From Betaproteobacteria bacterium (GTDB lineage Bacteria; Pseudomonadota; Gammaproteobacteria; Burkholderiales; Rhodocyclaceae): a DNA stretch of 64,000 nt. The stretch is from positions 124,001-188,000 of the forward strand of contig JADIYD010000010.1 in the NCBI GenBank assembly GCA_016705475.1. The letters are read 5' to 3'. The notes under the pieces are model-generated. The model searched no databases and was not told the origin of the DNA. It saw nothing but the letters and a program-made list of their open reading frames with translations. Below, piece by piece: positions 48,810 through 57,165 of the stretch. A program made the translations under genes and the position numbers. Numbering within the stretch: the first letter of the stretch is position 1; each line of letters opens with the position of its first letter.

Positions 48810-49016
48810 GCTTCAACAACTGCGTGATTGGCTTTGAGTCGGCCTAACGGCAGCTTTTTTAGTAAGGCAGTTATTCTGATGGCTGCATTATTGATTGGCT
48901 AATTTTCGCTTCCGGCCGGCAATTTCTCCAGTTATTCACCTGAATGGCGGCTGGCACTTAGATTGCAGGTATTGGCCAAAAATGCCTGAGCGGGTATGTC
49001 GAGTGCAAAACAGCCT

Positions 49017-49319
49017 TTACACAATCTCACAGTGCCACTCCTGAACCACGCTGTAGTAGCCTTCTGGTTCCTTCATCCGCTCGAAGCCACGTAGGACCAT
49101 CGCTTGTGGCGCAATACCGGTTAGCACTGGCTCGTACAGTGGTGGCAACAATCGAGCTGATGTCACGCTGGTCGAAACAAGTTCAGCAACCTTGTAGGAG
49201 AGTTCTTTGCATTGGCCCGTTACGGTCCGCAAGTCGCCAACGTAGGCGGGGCCGCTCATGACCTCTACCGGCTTTAGTCGCCGCCCGCCTCGTCGCATCA
49301 AATAGACCTTGAAGATCAT
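49017..49319 (-). CDS. Hypothetical protein divergent from an SOS-type operon
   Basis: A 100-residue soluble protein: MIFKVYLMRRGGRRLKPVEV at the start, a central TSARLLPPLYEPVLTGIAP, and QEWHCEIV at the end. No family recognised. Its start is 20 bases from a LexA-type operator shared with the divergent genes, so it may be DNA-damage inducible. Confidence 0.6.
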   Translation of the reverse strand: MIFKVYLMRRGGRRLKPVEVMSGPAYVGDLRTVTGQCKELSYKVAELVSTSVTSARLLPPLYEPVLTGIAPQAMVLRGFERMKEPEGYYSVVQEWHCEIV

Positions 49320-49339
49320 GCTTGTGAACCTACTAGATA

Positions 49340-49355
49340 CTGTATAGAATTACAG
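49340..49355. promoter_or_regulatory. LexA (SOS) box between divergent genes
   Basis: CTGTATAGAATTACAG fits CTG-N10-CAG with an AT-rich centre, the proteobacterial LexA consensus. It sits 27 bases upstream of the gene at 49382, which is followed by an SOS-associated peptidase gene. Confidence 0.7.
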
Positions 49356-49381
49356 TTACTTTATCAGTAATGAGGTGCGCC

Positions 49382-49732
49382 ATGAACAAGCAGATACAAG
49401 AAATGAAAGACGTCGCAGCCGGCATCGTGAATGGCCTCCTAGCTTCCGCAGCCAAGGCTGATGTTAGTTTCAAACGGACCATTCCGTTCAGCGCGGGGAA
49501 GTGCAACGAAATGCTTGTCTTTGGCAATGTTCACCCTGATTTCAACGACGGCTACTGCATCGCTGTACTGAACCCGAAGCAGGCTTTGCAAGAGCAACTG
49601 CAGCCAGCGGTTGCCTACAGCCCGGCCATCCTCAAGGAACTGGTGGCCGGTCATTGCGAGGCGATGGTTCAGGTACAGATCGTTGCGAACCGAGCATCCG
49701 TAGAAAGCAGCTACCACGCTCACCAGAGGTGA
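49382..49732 (+). CDS. Hypothetical protein upstream of the SRAP gene
   Basis: A 116-residue protein starting MNKQIQEMKDVAAGIVNGLL, with FKRTIPFSAGKCNEMLVFGN and VNPKQ-type central strands (AVLNPKQALQEQLQ). Not recognised. It is preceded by a LexA-type box and ends six bases before the SRAP gene, so it is probably co-expressed under SOS control. The ATG at 49382 is preferred over the frame start at 49370. Confidence 0.6.
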   Translation: MNKQIQEMKDVAAGIVNGLLASAAKADVSFKRTIPFSAGKCNEMLVFGNVHPDFNDGYCIAVLNPKQALQEQLQPAVAYSPAILKELVAGHCEAMVQVQIVANRASVESSYHAHQR

Positions 49733-49738
49733 CATTCC

Positions 49739-50386
49739 ATGTGCGGGCGCTATGAACTGAAGGCAAGCGCGAAGGAGCTGGTCAAGCACTTTCAGCTTCT
49801 TCGTCTCGCGCTGGGTGATGTACCCCAATCGGATGAGATACGCCCGACCGATTCTGTACTGATGCTAACTGGTGGTGCGGACGGCTATGCCGGTAGCCTT
49901 GCCAAGTGGGGGCTGGTCGGTAGTTTCCTTGATCAAGCGCCACGTAGCCCACTCATTAACCTTCGCAGTGAGGAACTTGAGGCCAAGCCGTTCTACGGCA
50001 GGCTCCTAAAGCGGCAACGCTGCCTAATACCGGCCACGGCCTTCTTTGAGTGGCAATCCGTCTACGGGGGCGGGAAGCAGAAAATGCGGATCAGCGATGC
50101 CAAGGGCAAGCCACTGATGCTGGCCGGGGTGTTTGACCACCATAGAGTTGCTGGTACGACCTGCGCGATCTTGACCATGGCCGCCAACGACACCGTTGCA
50201 CCGATTCATGACCGGATGCCGGTCATTCTGGGGAGCGAGGAGGGTGCTGTCTGGCTGGGTGATCACGCGGAATTTCCATCGGATGAGTTCTCGGAGATCG
50301 TTCAGGCGTCAGCGCAGCGCTCGTTATCGGTATCCCCCGTGGTCGAGCCTGAAGTCTCTCCGCAGCTCTCCTTTGGTTTTGCCTAA
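49739..50386 (+). CDS. SOS response-associated peptidase (SRAP/HMCES/YedK family)
   Basis: A 215-residue protein that crosslinks to abasic sites in single-stranded DNA through its N-terminal cysteine. Catalytic Cys2 is in MCGRYELKAS, the glutamate region is RCLIPATAFFEWQ, and the histidine is in APIHDRMPVIL near residue 157. The usual NARSE motif reads INLRSEE here, a conservative change. Location behind a LexA-type operator supports a damage-response role. It is followed after three bases by the terminase-like gene. Confidence 0.93.
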   Translation: MCGRYELKASAKELVKHFQLLRLALGDVPQSDEIRPTDSVLMLTGGADGYAGSLAKWGLVGSFLDQAPRSPLINLRSEELEAKPFYGRLLKRQRCLIPATAFFEWQSVYGGGKQKMRISDAKGKPLMLAGVFDHHRVAGTTCAILTMAANDTVAPIHDRMPVILGSEEGAVWLGDHAEFPSDEFSEIVQASAQRSLSVSPVVEPEVSPQLSFGFA

Positions 50387-50389
50387 AAA

Positions 50390-50812
50390 ATGTGCAACCT
50401 GACCTCGCGCCAAGAGAAATTCGTCGACCACTACGCGCTGTGTGGCAACGCTGCTGAGGCTGCTAGGCTTGCCGGGTATAGCGAGAAGACTGCGAGGGTG
50501 ATTGGCCCTGAAAACCTGTCGAAACCTGCCGTAAAAGAGGCTTTGCAGGCCCGTCAGCAGGCTTATCAGGCTGAGCTAGGGCTGACCAAGGATGCCGTGA
50601 TTTCAAGCATTCTGGAGGCCATCCAGATGGGCAGGGAGCAGAAAAACCCAGCCGTTATGATCCAAGGCTGTGTCCAGCTTGCCAAGATGCTGGGCTTCTA
50701 TGAGCCAGAGCAGGTTAGCGTGTCTGTGGGTGTCGAGGGGGCGTACTTGAAGGCCAAATATGCAGCCATGTCAGACGAGGAGCTAGTAGCGATTATTGGC
50801 AATCCGAGATGA
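50390..50812 (+). CDS. Terminase small subunit-like protein
   Basis: A 140-residue protein with the Terminase_2-type DNA-binding start LTSRQEKFVDHYALCGNAAE, followed by ARLAGYSEKTARVIGPENL and a helical oligomerisation region. Phage small terminases recognise the packaging site. No large subunit or capsid genes are nearby, so here it may be a relic or act in a satellite that borrows a helper's packaging. It overlaps the convergent EEP gene by 20 bases. Confidence 0.8.
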   Translation: MCNLTSRQEKFVDHYALCGNAAEAARLAGYSEKTARVIGPENLSKPAVKEALQARQQAYQAELGLTKDAVISSILEAIQMGREQKNPAVMIQGCVQLAKMLGFYEPEQVSVSVGVEGAYLKAKYAAMSDEELVAIIGNPR

Positions 50813-51527
50813 TAACGGCGACGCCGTTGTGGTCACTCATGGATTCGCCTTCCCATGGGGCCACTATCGTTTCAGCTGCGCCCGAAATGCAAATGTGATC
50901 AATGTTTGCTCGGGACAGGTTGAAATCCTTCCTCATGTCCTGTGAAGTAACGCAGCGAAGCGAGGCAGCTTCCAATGCTCTTGCCAATAGCTGGTCAGAT
51001 TCGGCCTCCGAGTACCAATCTGTGCCATCGAGGTTTTGATTGAAATCACCAGCTACGCAGAGCAGGTGATCTGGGAACTGCGTTCGCAATTCCAGCCAGT
51101 CCGTGCCTTGTGCCTTGATCGCCTTCTGATGTTCTTTCCACCTTGTCGACGTTCCGCGTGGCCCTTTGTCGTTGGCGTAGGTAATGATCGTTCCATAGAC
51201 GATCATGGGGCCGAGCGGGGTGATCGTTTCAGCGCAAACCGCCATTTCTGAATCAAACGTCGGAATGGTACGTGTTATACCCCAACGGCTCCAGATGGTT
51301 GAGAACGACTCGCCAAGTTGATGATCTTTGCTAGGGAGAGATGCGACGGAAACATATCCGGCCTCTGGGTATTGATTAGAGGTCGGAATGATTACGGCAT
51401 TGGTCTCGGTCAGTACCCAGATATCGGCATTGATTTCTCGCAGCTTCGCTTGGATATTGGCGTTTCGCTGCCAGCCGTTGCGCTTCGGGCGCTTAAGATT
51501 CCAAGTTGCAACACGGATCGAAGTCAT
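50793..51527 (-). CDS. Endonuclease/exonuclease/phosphatase family protein
   Basis: A 244-residue EEP-fold hydrolase. Motifs are RVATWNLKRPK (catalytic Asn), WVLTETNAVI (metal-binding Glu), CVAGDFNQNLDG (GDFN) and the C-terminal ESMSDHNGVAVII (SDH). It may cleave nucleic acid or phosphoesters; the substrate is unknown. The ATG at 51527 fits the family start better than the frame start at 51566. It is the only minus-strand gene in this part of the island, a sign of independent acquisition. Confidence 0.85.
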   Translation of the reverse strand: MTSIRVATWNLKRPKRNGWQRNANIQAKLREINADIWVLTETNAVIIPTSNQYPEAGYVSVASLPSKDHQLGESFSTIWSRWGITRTIPTFDSEMAVCAETITPLGPMIVYGTIITYANDKGPRGTSTRWKEHQKAIKAQGTDWLELRTQFPDHLLCVAGDFNQNLDGTDWYSEAESDQLLARALEAASLRCVTSQDMRKDFNLSRANIDHICISGAAETIVAPWEGESMSDHNGVAVIISDCQ

Positions 51528-51798
51528 TATGGCGTCACTATGAAATTTGCATGTGGCGTGCATCATACGGCAGAAGTGCTATGGCAGCGTATTGCTGGCA
51601 CAGCCAGCCAACCAAAGCGGGACAAACTTCTAATCAAAATAATATAGGAGATTGTCCGTTTTTGATTTTGTCCTCCACATTCGTTCTGTGTCTTCTATGG
51701 GTCATGACTTGGGCATTTCCAGCTTTCTCCTCGGCTTGCCATCGGGTAAAGTTCGGTGCATCCGGTCAATAGCACCCAACACAACGACAAGAAGCCCC

Positions 51799-54195
51799 AT
51801 GGCAATCAAGAAATCTGAGCTTTACTCCTCCCTCTGGAAATCCTGTGACGAACTGCGCGGAGGGATGGATGCCTCGCAGTACAAGGATTACGTCCTTATC
51901 CTTCTGTTCGTCAAATACGTATCCGACAAGTATGCCGGTGACCCCAATGCACTGATCGACGTGCCCGCAGGCGGCGGTTTTGCTGACATGGTCGCGGCCA
52001 AGGGCAGCAAGGAGATCGGTGACACGATCAACAAGATTATCGGCAGGCTTGCTGATGCCAACGACAGCCTGAAGGGGGCAATCAACGTCGCTGACTTCAA
52101 CGACGAAGAAAAGCTCGGTAAGGCCGATGCCATGGTGCAACGGCTGACCAAGTTGGTTGCCATCTTCGAGGGGCTGGATTTTGGCAGCAACCGTGCAGAG
52201 GGCGATGATCTGCTGGGCGATGCCTACGAATACCTGATGCGCCACTTCGCCACTGAGTCCGGCAAGAGCAAGGGGCAGTTCTACACCCCGGCGGAAGTTT
52301 CCCGCGTCATGTCTATGGTCATTGATCTTGGGAAGGCGAACAGCCCCAACCAGAGCATTTACGACCCGACCTGTGGTTCCGGTTCTCTGTTGCTCAAAGC
52401 ACACGATGAAGCCAAGAGTCGAACTGGGCTGGACTTGGCGCTGTACGGGCAGGAGATGGACAACGCCACCTCGGCGCTGGCACGGATGAACATGGTGCTG
52501 CACGACTGCCCGACGGCAGAAATCTGGCAGGACAACACACTGTCTCATCCACATTTCAAAAATGCCGATGGCGGAATCAAGACTTTTGACTTCGTGGTTG
52601 CCAATCCCCCGTTCTCGGTGAAGTCATGGACAACGGGTTTTGATCCGGCCAACGACCTATATGGTCGCTTTGAGTACGGCACACCACCGGAAAAGAATGG
52701 TGACTACGCCTTTCTTCTTCACATGCTCTCGAGCCTCAAGAGCACCGGCAAGGCGGCGGTGATTCTTCCGCACGGGGTGCTATTCCGTGGTGGGGCCGAG
52801 GCCAGCATTCGCACCCGAATTATCGAGCAGGGGTTTATAAAGGGCATCATCGGCCTGCCTGCCAACCTCTTTTACGGCACTGGCATCCCCGCCTGCATTC
52901 TGGTGCTGGACAAGGAAGGTGCTGCTGGGCGCAAGGGCATCTTCATGGTCGATGCCAGCAAGGGCTTCATCAAGGACGGCAACAAAAACCGGCTTCGTGC
53001 GCAGGACATCCACAAGATCGTCGATACCTTCACCCGACAGTTGGAAACGCCGAAGTATTCACGCATGGTGCCGCTGGCTGAAATCGACACCAACGACTTC
53101 AACCTGAACCTGCCGCGCTACATCGACAGCACCGAACCAGAAGACTTGCAGGACATCGAGGCACACCTCAAGGGTGGCATCCCCAAAGTGGATATTGATG
53201 GTCTTGCCGTTTACTGGAAGGTCTTGCCTAACGTCCGTGAAGAACTTTTCGCAGATGATGCTCGCCCCCGCTACTGCCAACCCAAGGTCGAAGCCAGTCA
53301 AGTCAAAGCTGCCATTTTTGGTCATCCTGAATTCACTGCCTTCAATCAGCAAGTCAGTGCGCTGTTTGCCTTCTGGCAAGTGACCAATACCCCCTTGCTT
53401 ACTGGTATCAAACAGGGTGACCGCCCCAAAGTGTTGATTGAGACTCTCTCTGAAAGCTTGCTGGTGTCCTTTCGCAGTGCGGATGCTATCGCCTCGCTGA
53501 TCGACCCATATGGTGTTTATCAGCACCTGATGGACTACTGGGCGGAAATCATGCAGGACGACGCATGGATGATCGCCAGCGACGGCTGGAATGCTCTACA
53601 GGACGGTAAGCCCAACACCGACCTGATCCCGCCCGCGCTAATCATCGTCCGCTATTTCGCCGCTGAACAATCCGCCATCGAGCTGCGCGAAGCTGAGCGT
53701 GATGCTATCAGTCGCCAAATGGAAGAGATGGACGAGGAACATGGTTGCGATGATGGCCTGCTGGCTGATGCCAAGAACGACAAGGGAAAACTCACCAAGG
53801 TCAGCGTCAAGGCAAAGCTAGCTGAGATCAAGCACAACAAGGATGCCGCCGACGAGCGCAAGTTGCTCGACGCCTACGCCGACCTGATCGACCAAGAAGC
53901 CGCCGCCAGCAAGGCGGTGAAGGACGCGCAAAAGGCCCTCGAAACCAAGGTCGCCGCCCGATACGCCCAGCTCAACGAGGCCGAGATCAAGACGCTGGTG
54001 GTAGAAGACAAATGGCTGGCCGCACTGGCCGCCAGCGTGCAGGGCGAACTGGATCGCGTCAGTCAGGCACTGACCGGCCGAATCCGGCAACTGGCCGAAC
54101 GCTATGCGACGCCGCTGCCCCGGTTGGCGGCAGAAGTCGAGACATTGGCCGCCCGTGTCGATGAACACCTGAAGAAGATGGGGTTCATATGGTAG
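51799..54195 (+). CDS. hsdM: Type I restriction-modification methyltransferase subunit
   Basis: The modification subunit, 798 residues, longer than the common 500 because of a C-terminal region of about 270 residues rich in charged coiled-coil. An N-terminal helical domain (SLWKSCDELRGGMDASQYKD) precedes the N6-adenine methyltransferase core with motif I DPTCGSGSLLLKA near residue 190 and motif IV NPPF near 270. QFYTPAEVSRVM is also typical. It methylates adenine in the site chosen by HsdS. The ATG at 51799 starts MAIKKSELYSSLW. The extended tail may replace part of a specificity scaffold. Confidence 0.94.
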   Translation: MAIKKSELYSSLWKSCDELRGGMDASQYKDYVLILLFVKYVSDKYAGDPNALIDVPAGGGFADMVAAKGSKEIGDTINKIIGRLADANDSLKGAINVADFNDEEKLGKADAMVQRLTKLVAIFEGLDFGSNRAEGDDLLGDAYEYLMRHFATESGKSKGQFYTPAEVSRVMSMVIDLGKANSPNQSIYDPTCGSGSLLLKAHDEAKSRTGLDLALYGQEMDNATSALARMNMVLHDCPTAEIWQDNTLSHPHFKNADGGIKTFDFVVANPPFSVKSWTTGFDPANDLYGRFEYGTPPEKNGDYAFLLHMLSSLKSTGKAAVILPHGVLFRGGAEASIRTRIIEQGFIKGIIGLPANLFYGTGIPACILVLDKEGAAGRKGIFMVDASKGFIKDGNKNRLRAQDIHKIVDTFTRQLETPKYSRMVPLAEIDTNDFNLNLPRYIDSTEPEDLQDIEAHLKGGIPKVDIDGLAVYWKVLPNVREELFADDARPRYCQPKVEASQVKAAIFGHPEFTAFNQQVSALFAFWQVTNTPLLTGIKQGDRPKVLIETLSESLLVSFRSADAIASLIDPYGVYQHLMDYWAEIMQDDAWMIASDGWNALQDGKPNTDLIPPALIIVRYFAAEQSAIELREAERDAISRQMEEMDEEHGCDDGLLADAKNDKGKLTKVSVKAKLAEIKHNKDAADERKLLDAYADLIDQEAAASKAVKDAQKALETKVAARYAQLNEAEIKTLVVEDKWLAALAASVQGELDRVSQALTGRIRQLAERYATPLPRLAAEVETLAARVDEHLKKMGFIW

Positions 54196-54307
54196 TGATC
54201 ACGGCACGCGGCAAGGCTCGCGGTTGCAGCGCCCGCCACAACTTGCAAAAACATGGGAGCAGCGCCGCTTTCGCGCCGGCGCTCACCTTTGGCGGAAGGG
54301 CACAGCG

Positions 54308-55486
54308 ATGAGCGCAATTCCGGCAGGCTACAAGCAATCCGAAGTGGGGGTAATTCCCGACGATTGGGACGTCAAGGCAATCGGAGATGGCATCGACCTA
54401 CTGACGGGATTTCCATTTCCTAGCTCGGGATATTCAGCTTCGGGCGTCCGCCTGCTTCGGGGCTCAAACGTCAAGCGCGGACAAACCGATTGGGCAGAAG
54501 AGATCACCCAATACTGGCCTGCGATAACGCAAGATATTGCCCGCTACGAGTTGCGAGAGGGAGATCTTGTGATCGCGATGGATGGCTCACTCGTGGGCCG
54601 TAGCTCGGCAAAGTTGGCGGAAAACGACATGCCGGCCTTGCTTTTGCAGCGGGTAGCTCGAATACGATCAACAAAAAAGCTTGATACCGGCTATTTGGCA
54701 GCATTTGTCGGCAGTGACTGGTTCGTCAAGCATGCTGATTCTGTTAAGACAGTAACCGCTATTCCGCACATCAGCCCTGCTGACATTGCCAGCTTCGCGA
54801 TACCGGTTCCGCCAACCATAGACGAACAACGCGCCATCTCTGCAGCGCTGTCGGATGTAGATGCCCTGCTGGAAAAGCTCGACCAGCTCATCGCCAAGAA
54901 GCGCGACCTCAAACAGGCCGCCATGCAGCAACTCCTCACCGGCCAAATCCGCCTGCCGGGGTTCAGCGGGGCGTGGGAGGTGAAGCGGTTGGGGGATGTG
55001 TTGCGCGTTCGTCATGGCAAGAGTCAGCACAATGTTGTGACTCAGGATGGACAGTATCCAATTCTTGCGACAGGTGGAGAGATTGGCCGAAGTAACACGT
55101 TTTTATACGACAAGCCGTCAGTGTTGATCGGTCGCAAAGGAACAATTGATAAGCCGCAATTTCGCGATGAGCCTTTCTGGACAGTCGATACTCTTTTCTA
55201 CACTGAAATAGCTGGTGCCAACTCCCCGAAGTTTCTTTTCTACATGTTCAACATGATCGACTGGCGAAGTTATAACGAGGCATCTGGTGTGCCGAGCCTT
55301 AATGCTACGACTATTGAAAATATCGACGTCAAAGTGCCATTGTCAGAAGAACAAACCGCCATCGCCACCGTCCTTTCTGACATGGACGCCGAACTCACCG
55401 CCCTCGAAGCACGCCGCGACAAGACCCGCGCCCTCAAGCAGGGGATGATGCAGGAACTGCTGACGGGAAGGATTCGGCTGGTATGA
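54308..55486 (+). CDS. hsdS: Type I restriction-modification specificity subunit
   Basis: A 392-residue subunit with two target-recognition domains: residues about 1-190 (PAGYKQSEVGVIPDDWDVKA) and 215-370 (SGAWEVKRLGDVLRVRHG). Each is followed by a conserved helix with the repeated QQLLTGQIRL / QELLTGRIRL motif. Those two repeats are where half-subunits commonly recombine to change specificity. The second domain is AT-richer than its flanks. The stop overlaps the next ATG (ATGA). The DNA target cannot be predicted by eye. Confidence 0.93.
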   Translation: MSAIPAGYKQSEVGVIPDDWDVKAIGDGIDLLTGFPFPSSGYSASGVRLLRGSNVKRGQTDWAEEITQYWPAITQDIARYELREGDLVIAMDGSLVGRSSAKLAENDMPALLLQRVARIRSTKKLDTGYLAAFVGSDWFVKHADSVKTVTAIPHISPADIASFAIPVPPTIDEQRAISAALSDVDALLEKLDQLIAKKRDLKQAAMQQLLTGQIRLPGFSGAWEVKRLGDVLRVRHGKSQHNVVTQDGQYPILATGGEIGRSNTFLYDKPSVLIGRKGTIDKPQFRDEPFWTVDTLFYTEIAGANSPKFLFYMFNMIDWRSYNEASGVPSLNATTIENIDVKVPLSEEQTAIATVLSDMDAELTALEARRDKTRALKQGMMQELLTGRIRLV

Positions 55487-56241
55487 ACGGTATGGCGCAG
55501 GCATCTTCTCACTACATCGGCTGGGATGTCGGCGGCTGGAACTGCGACAAGAACGCCAAGAGCCGTGACGCTTTGGTGATTCTTGATGCCGGGCTGAATA
55601 TCGTCGGCAAGCCGTGGCGGGGCAATTTGCGTGTCGCCATCAACGAAGCCAGTGACAGCGCCGACTGGATCAATCGCCTGTTTTCGCTGTGCAGTACCGT
55701 CCCGCCAAGCCAGCCCAAGATCACCTTGGCGATCGACACCCCGCTGGGCTTCTCTGATGTGTTCGTCCGTCTGGTGACGCAGCGACATCACGCGGGTGAG
55801 GTGGGGCGTTCAGACACGAACCAGTATTTGTTTCGGCAGACCGAGCTGTTTCTGTTCAAGCATGGCCTGACGCCCCTGTCTGCCATCAAGGACATGATCG
55901 GCAGTCAGGCCACCAAGGGCGTGCACGTCCTCGCTAAATTCGCGCCGCAAACGCTGCGCTGTGGCGCTTGGTCGGATGGCAGCCAGCTTGCCGCTATCGA
56001 AGCCTATCCGTCTGCCTGCAAGGCTTCAGCGACGATTACCAGCCTGCAGAAGCCGTTCGGCAAGCTCGCCCACGACGACCTCGACGATGCGCTGACCTGT
56101 GCGTTGGTGGCGTACCTGTTCGAAGAAAAACCGGACAGGCTGATCCAGCCGGGGCCGTCGATGCCGGTGTCGGAAGGGTGGATTTGGGTGCCGAAGGATG
56201 GTTTGCAGCCTAACCTTGGAATCACGGAATCAAGAACATGA
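55483..56241 (+). CDS. DUF429-like predicted nuclease inside the hsd operon
   Basis: A 252-residue protein with an RNase H-like layout. It starts with HYIGWDVGGWNCDKNAKSRD (Asp near residue 15), a second acidic strand AIDTPLGFSDVF near 84, EAYPSACK near 172, and a C-terminal DDLDDALTCALVAYLFE helix with two aspartates. These match the DUF429 group of predicted nucleases. It overlaps hsdS upstream and the next gene downstream by four bases each, so it is translated with the R-M system. Its role there is unknown; an accessory nuclease is a reasonable guess. Confidence 0.7.
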   Translation: MNGMAQASSHYIGWDVGGWNCDKNAKSRDALVILDAGLNIVGKPWRGNLRVAINEASDSADWINRLFSLCSTVPPSQPKITLAIDTPLGFSDVFVRLVTQRHHAGEVGRSDTNQYLFRQTELFLFKHGLTPLSAIKDMIGSQATKGVHVLAKFAPQTLRCGAWSDGSQLAAIEAYPSACKASATITSLQKPFGKLAHDDLDDALTCALVAYLFEEKPDRLIQPGPSMPVSEGWIWVPKDGLQPNLGITESRT

Positions 56242-57164
56242 AGAACTACTACCGCGTGATGCTGGGCAGGCAGAGCGTCCATGCCGCCACCTGCCTTGCT
56301 GGCAACTTTATTGGCGCCCACTACGGAATACTGCAAGACCTGAAGCCAGACCTTCAGGACGACTGGCGTGAATTCAACAAGAAATTCATCCCGATTTATC
56401 TTTCGACCCATCCTGAAAAGACCAAGATCGGCGCCGGATTGGCCTGCGGTTCCCTTTGGACGGTATCCAAGGGAATTGCCAAGGGTGACATCGTTCTTTG
56501 CCCTGACGGCACCGGCAAATATTTGGTCGGCGAGGTCACTGGCGACTACTACTACACGGCGGATGCCATCCTCCCTCACCGTCGCCCGATAACGTGGCGG
56601 GATATTGCAATTAGCCGCGCAGATATGAGCGACGCCTTGAGGAAGTCGACTGGTTCCATCGGCACAGTTGCGAATGTCTCAAGCTATGCGGAAGAAATCG
56701 AGGAACTGATCGGTCCAGACCCAAAGCCCAAGATTTTCTCGAACGATGAAACGGTTGAGGATGCCTCCGCATTCGCACTGGAGCGGCACCTTGAGGACTT
56801 CCTTGTCCAGAACTGGGTGCAAACCGAACTAGGCAAGGACTACGACATCTACGAGGAAGAAGGAGAGAAGGTAGGGCAGCAGTACCCGACCGACACCGGC
56901 CCCATGGACATCCTAGCGATCAAGAAGGACAAGTCGGAGCTTCTGGTGGTTGAGCTGAAGAAGGGGCGAGCTAGTGATGCCGTGGTGGGGCAGACGCTGC
57001 GTTACATGGGGTTTGCCGCTCAGGAGTTGGCAGAACCGTATCAGAAGGTGCGTGGCGTGATCATTGCGCTGGAGGACGATCAACGCATACGCCGGGCGTT
57101 AGCGGTGTCGCCGAACATTGATTTCTTCCGCTACCAAATCAGCTTCAAGCTGATTAAGGTGTGA
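56238..57164 (+). CDS. NucS/DUF91-like endonuclease-domain protein inside the hsd operon
   Basis: A 308-residue protein. The C-terminal 130 residues contain a PD-(D/E)xK core: TGPMDILAIKKDKSELLVVE leading into ELKKGRASDAVVGQ near residue 238, as in NucS/DUF91 nucleases. The N-terminal half (GRQSVHAATCLAGNFIGAHY, WTVSKGIAKGDIVLCPDGTG) resembles a PUA/EVE-like nucleic-acid reader. A reader fused to a nuclease is typical of modification-dependent restriction, so this could be a type IV-like enzyme embedded in a type I operon. It ends one base before hsdR. Confidence 0.72.
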   Translation: MKNYYRVMLGRQSVHAATCLAGNFIGAHYGILQDLKPDLQDDWREFNKKFIPIYLSTHPEKTKIGAGLACGSLWTVSKGIAKGDIVLCPDGTGKYLVGEVTGDYYYTADAILPHRRPITWRDIAISRADMSDALRKSTGSIGTVANVSSYAEEIEELIGPDPKPKIFSNDETVEDASAFALERHLEDFLVQNWVQTELGKDYDIYEEEGEKVGQQYPTDTGPMDILAIKKDKSELLVVELKKGRASDAVVGQTLRYMGFAAQELAEPYQKVRGVIIALEDDQRIRRALAVSPNIDFFRYQISFKLIKV

Positions 57165-57165
57165 C

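Noticed and set aside
54224..54307. N-terminal extension of hsdS from the upstream start
   Set aside because: The extension is Arg-rich and unlike HsdS; the ATG at 54308 gives the normal family start.
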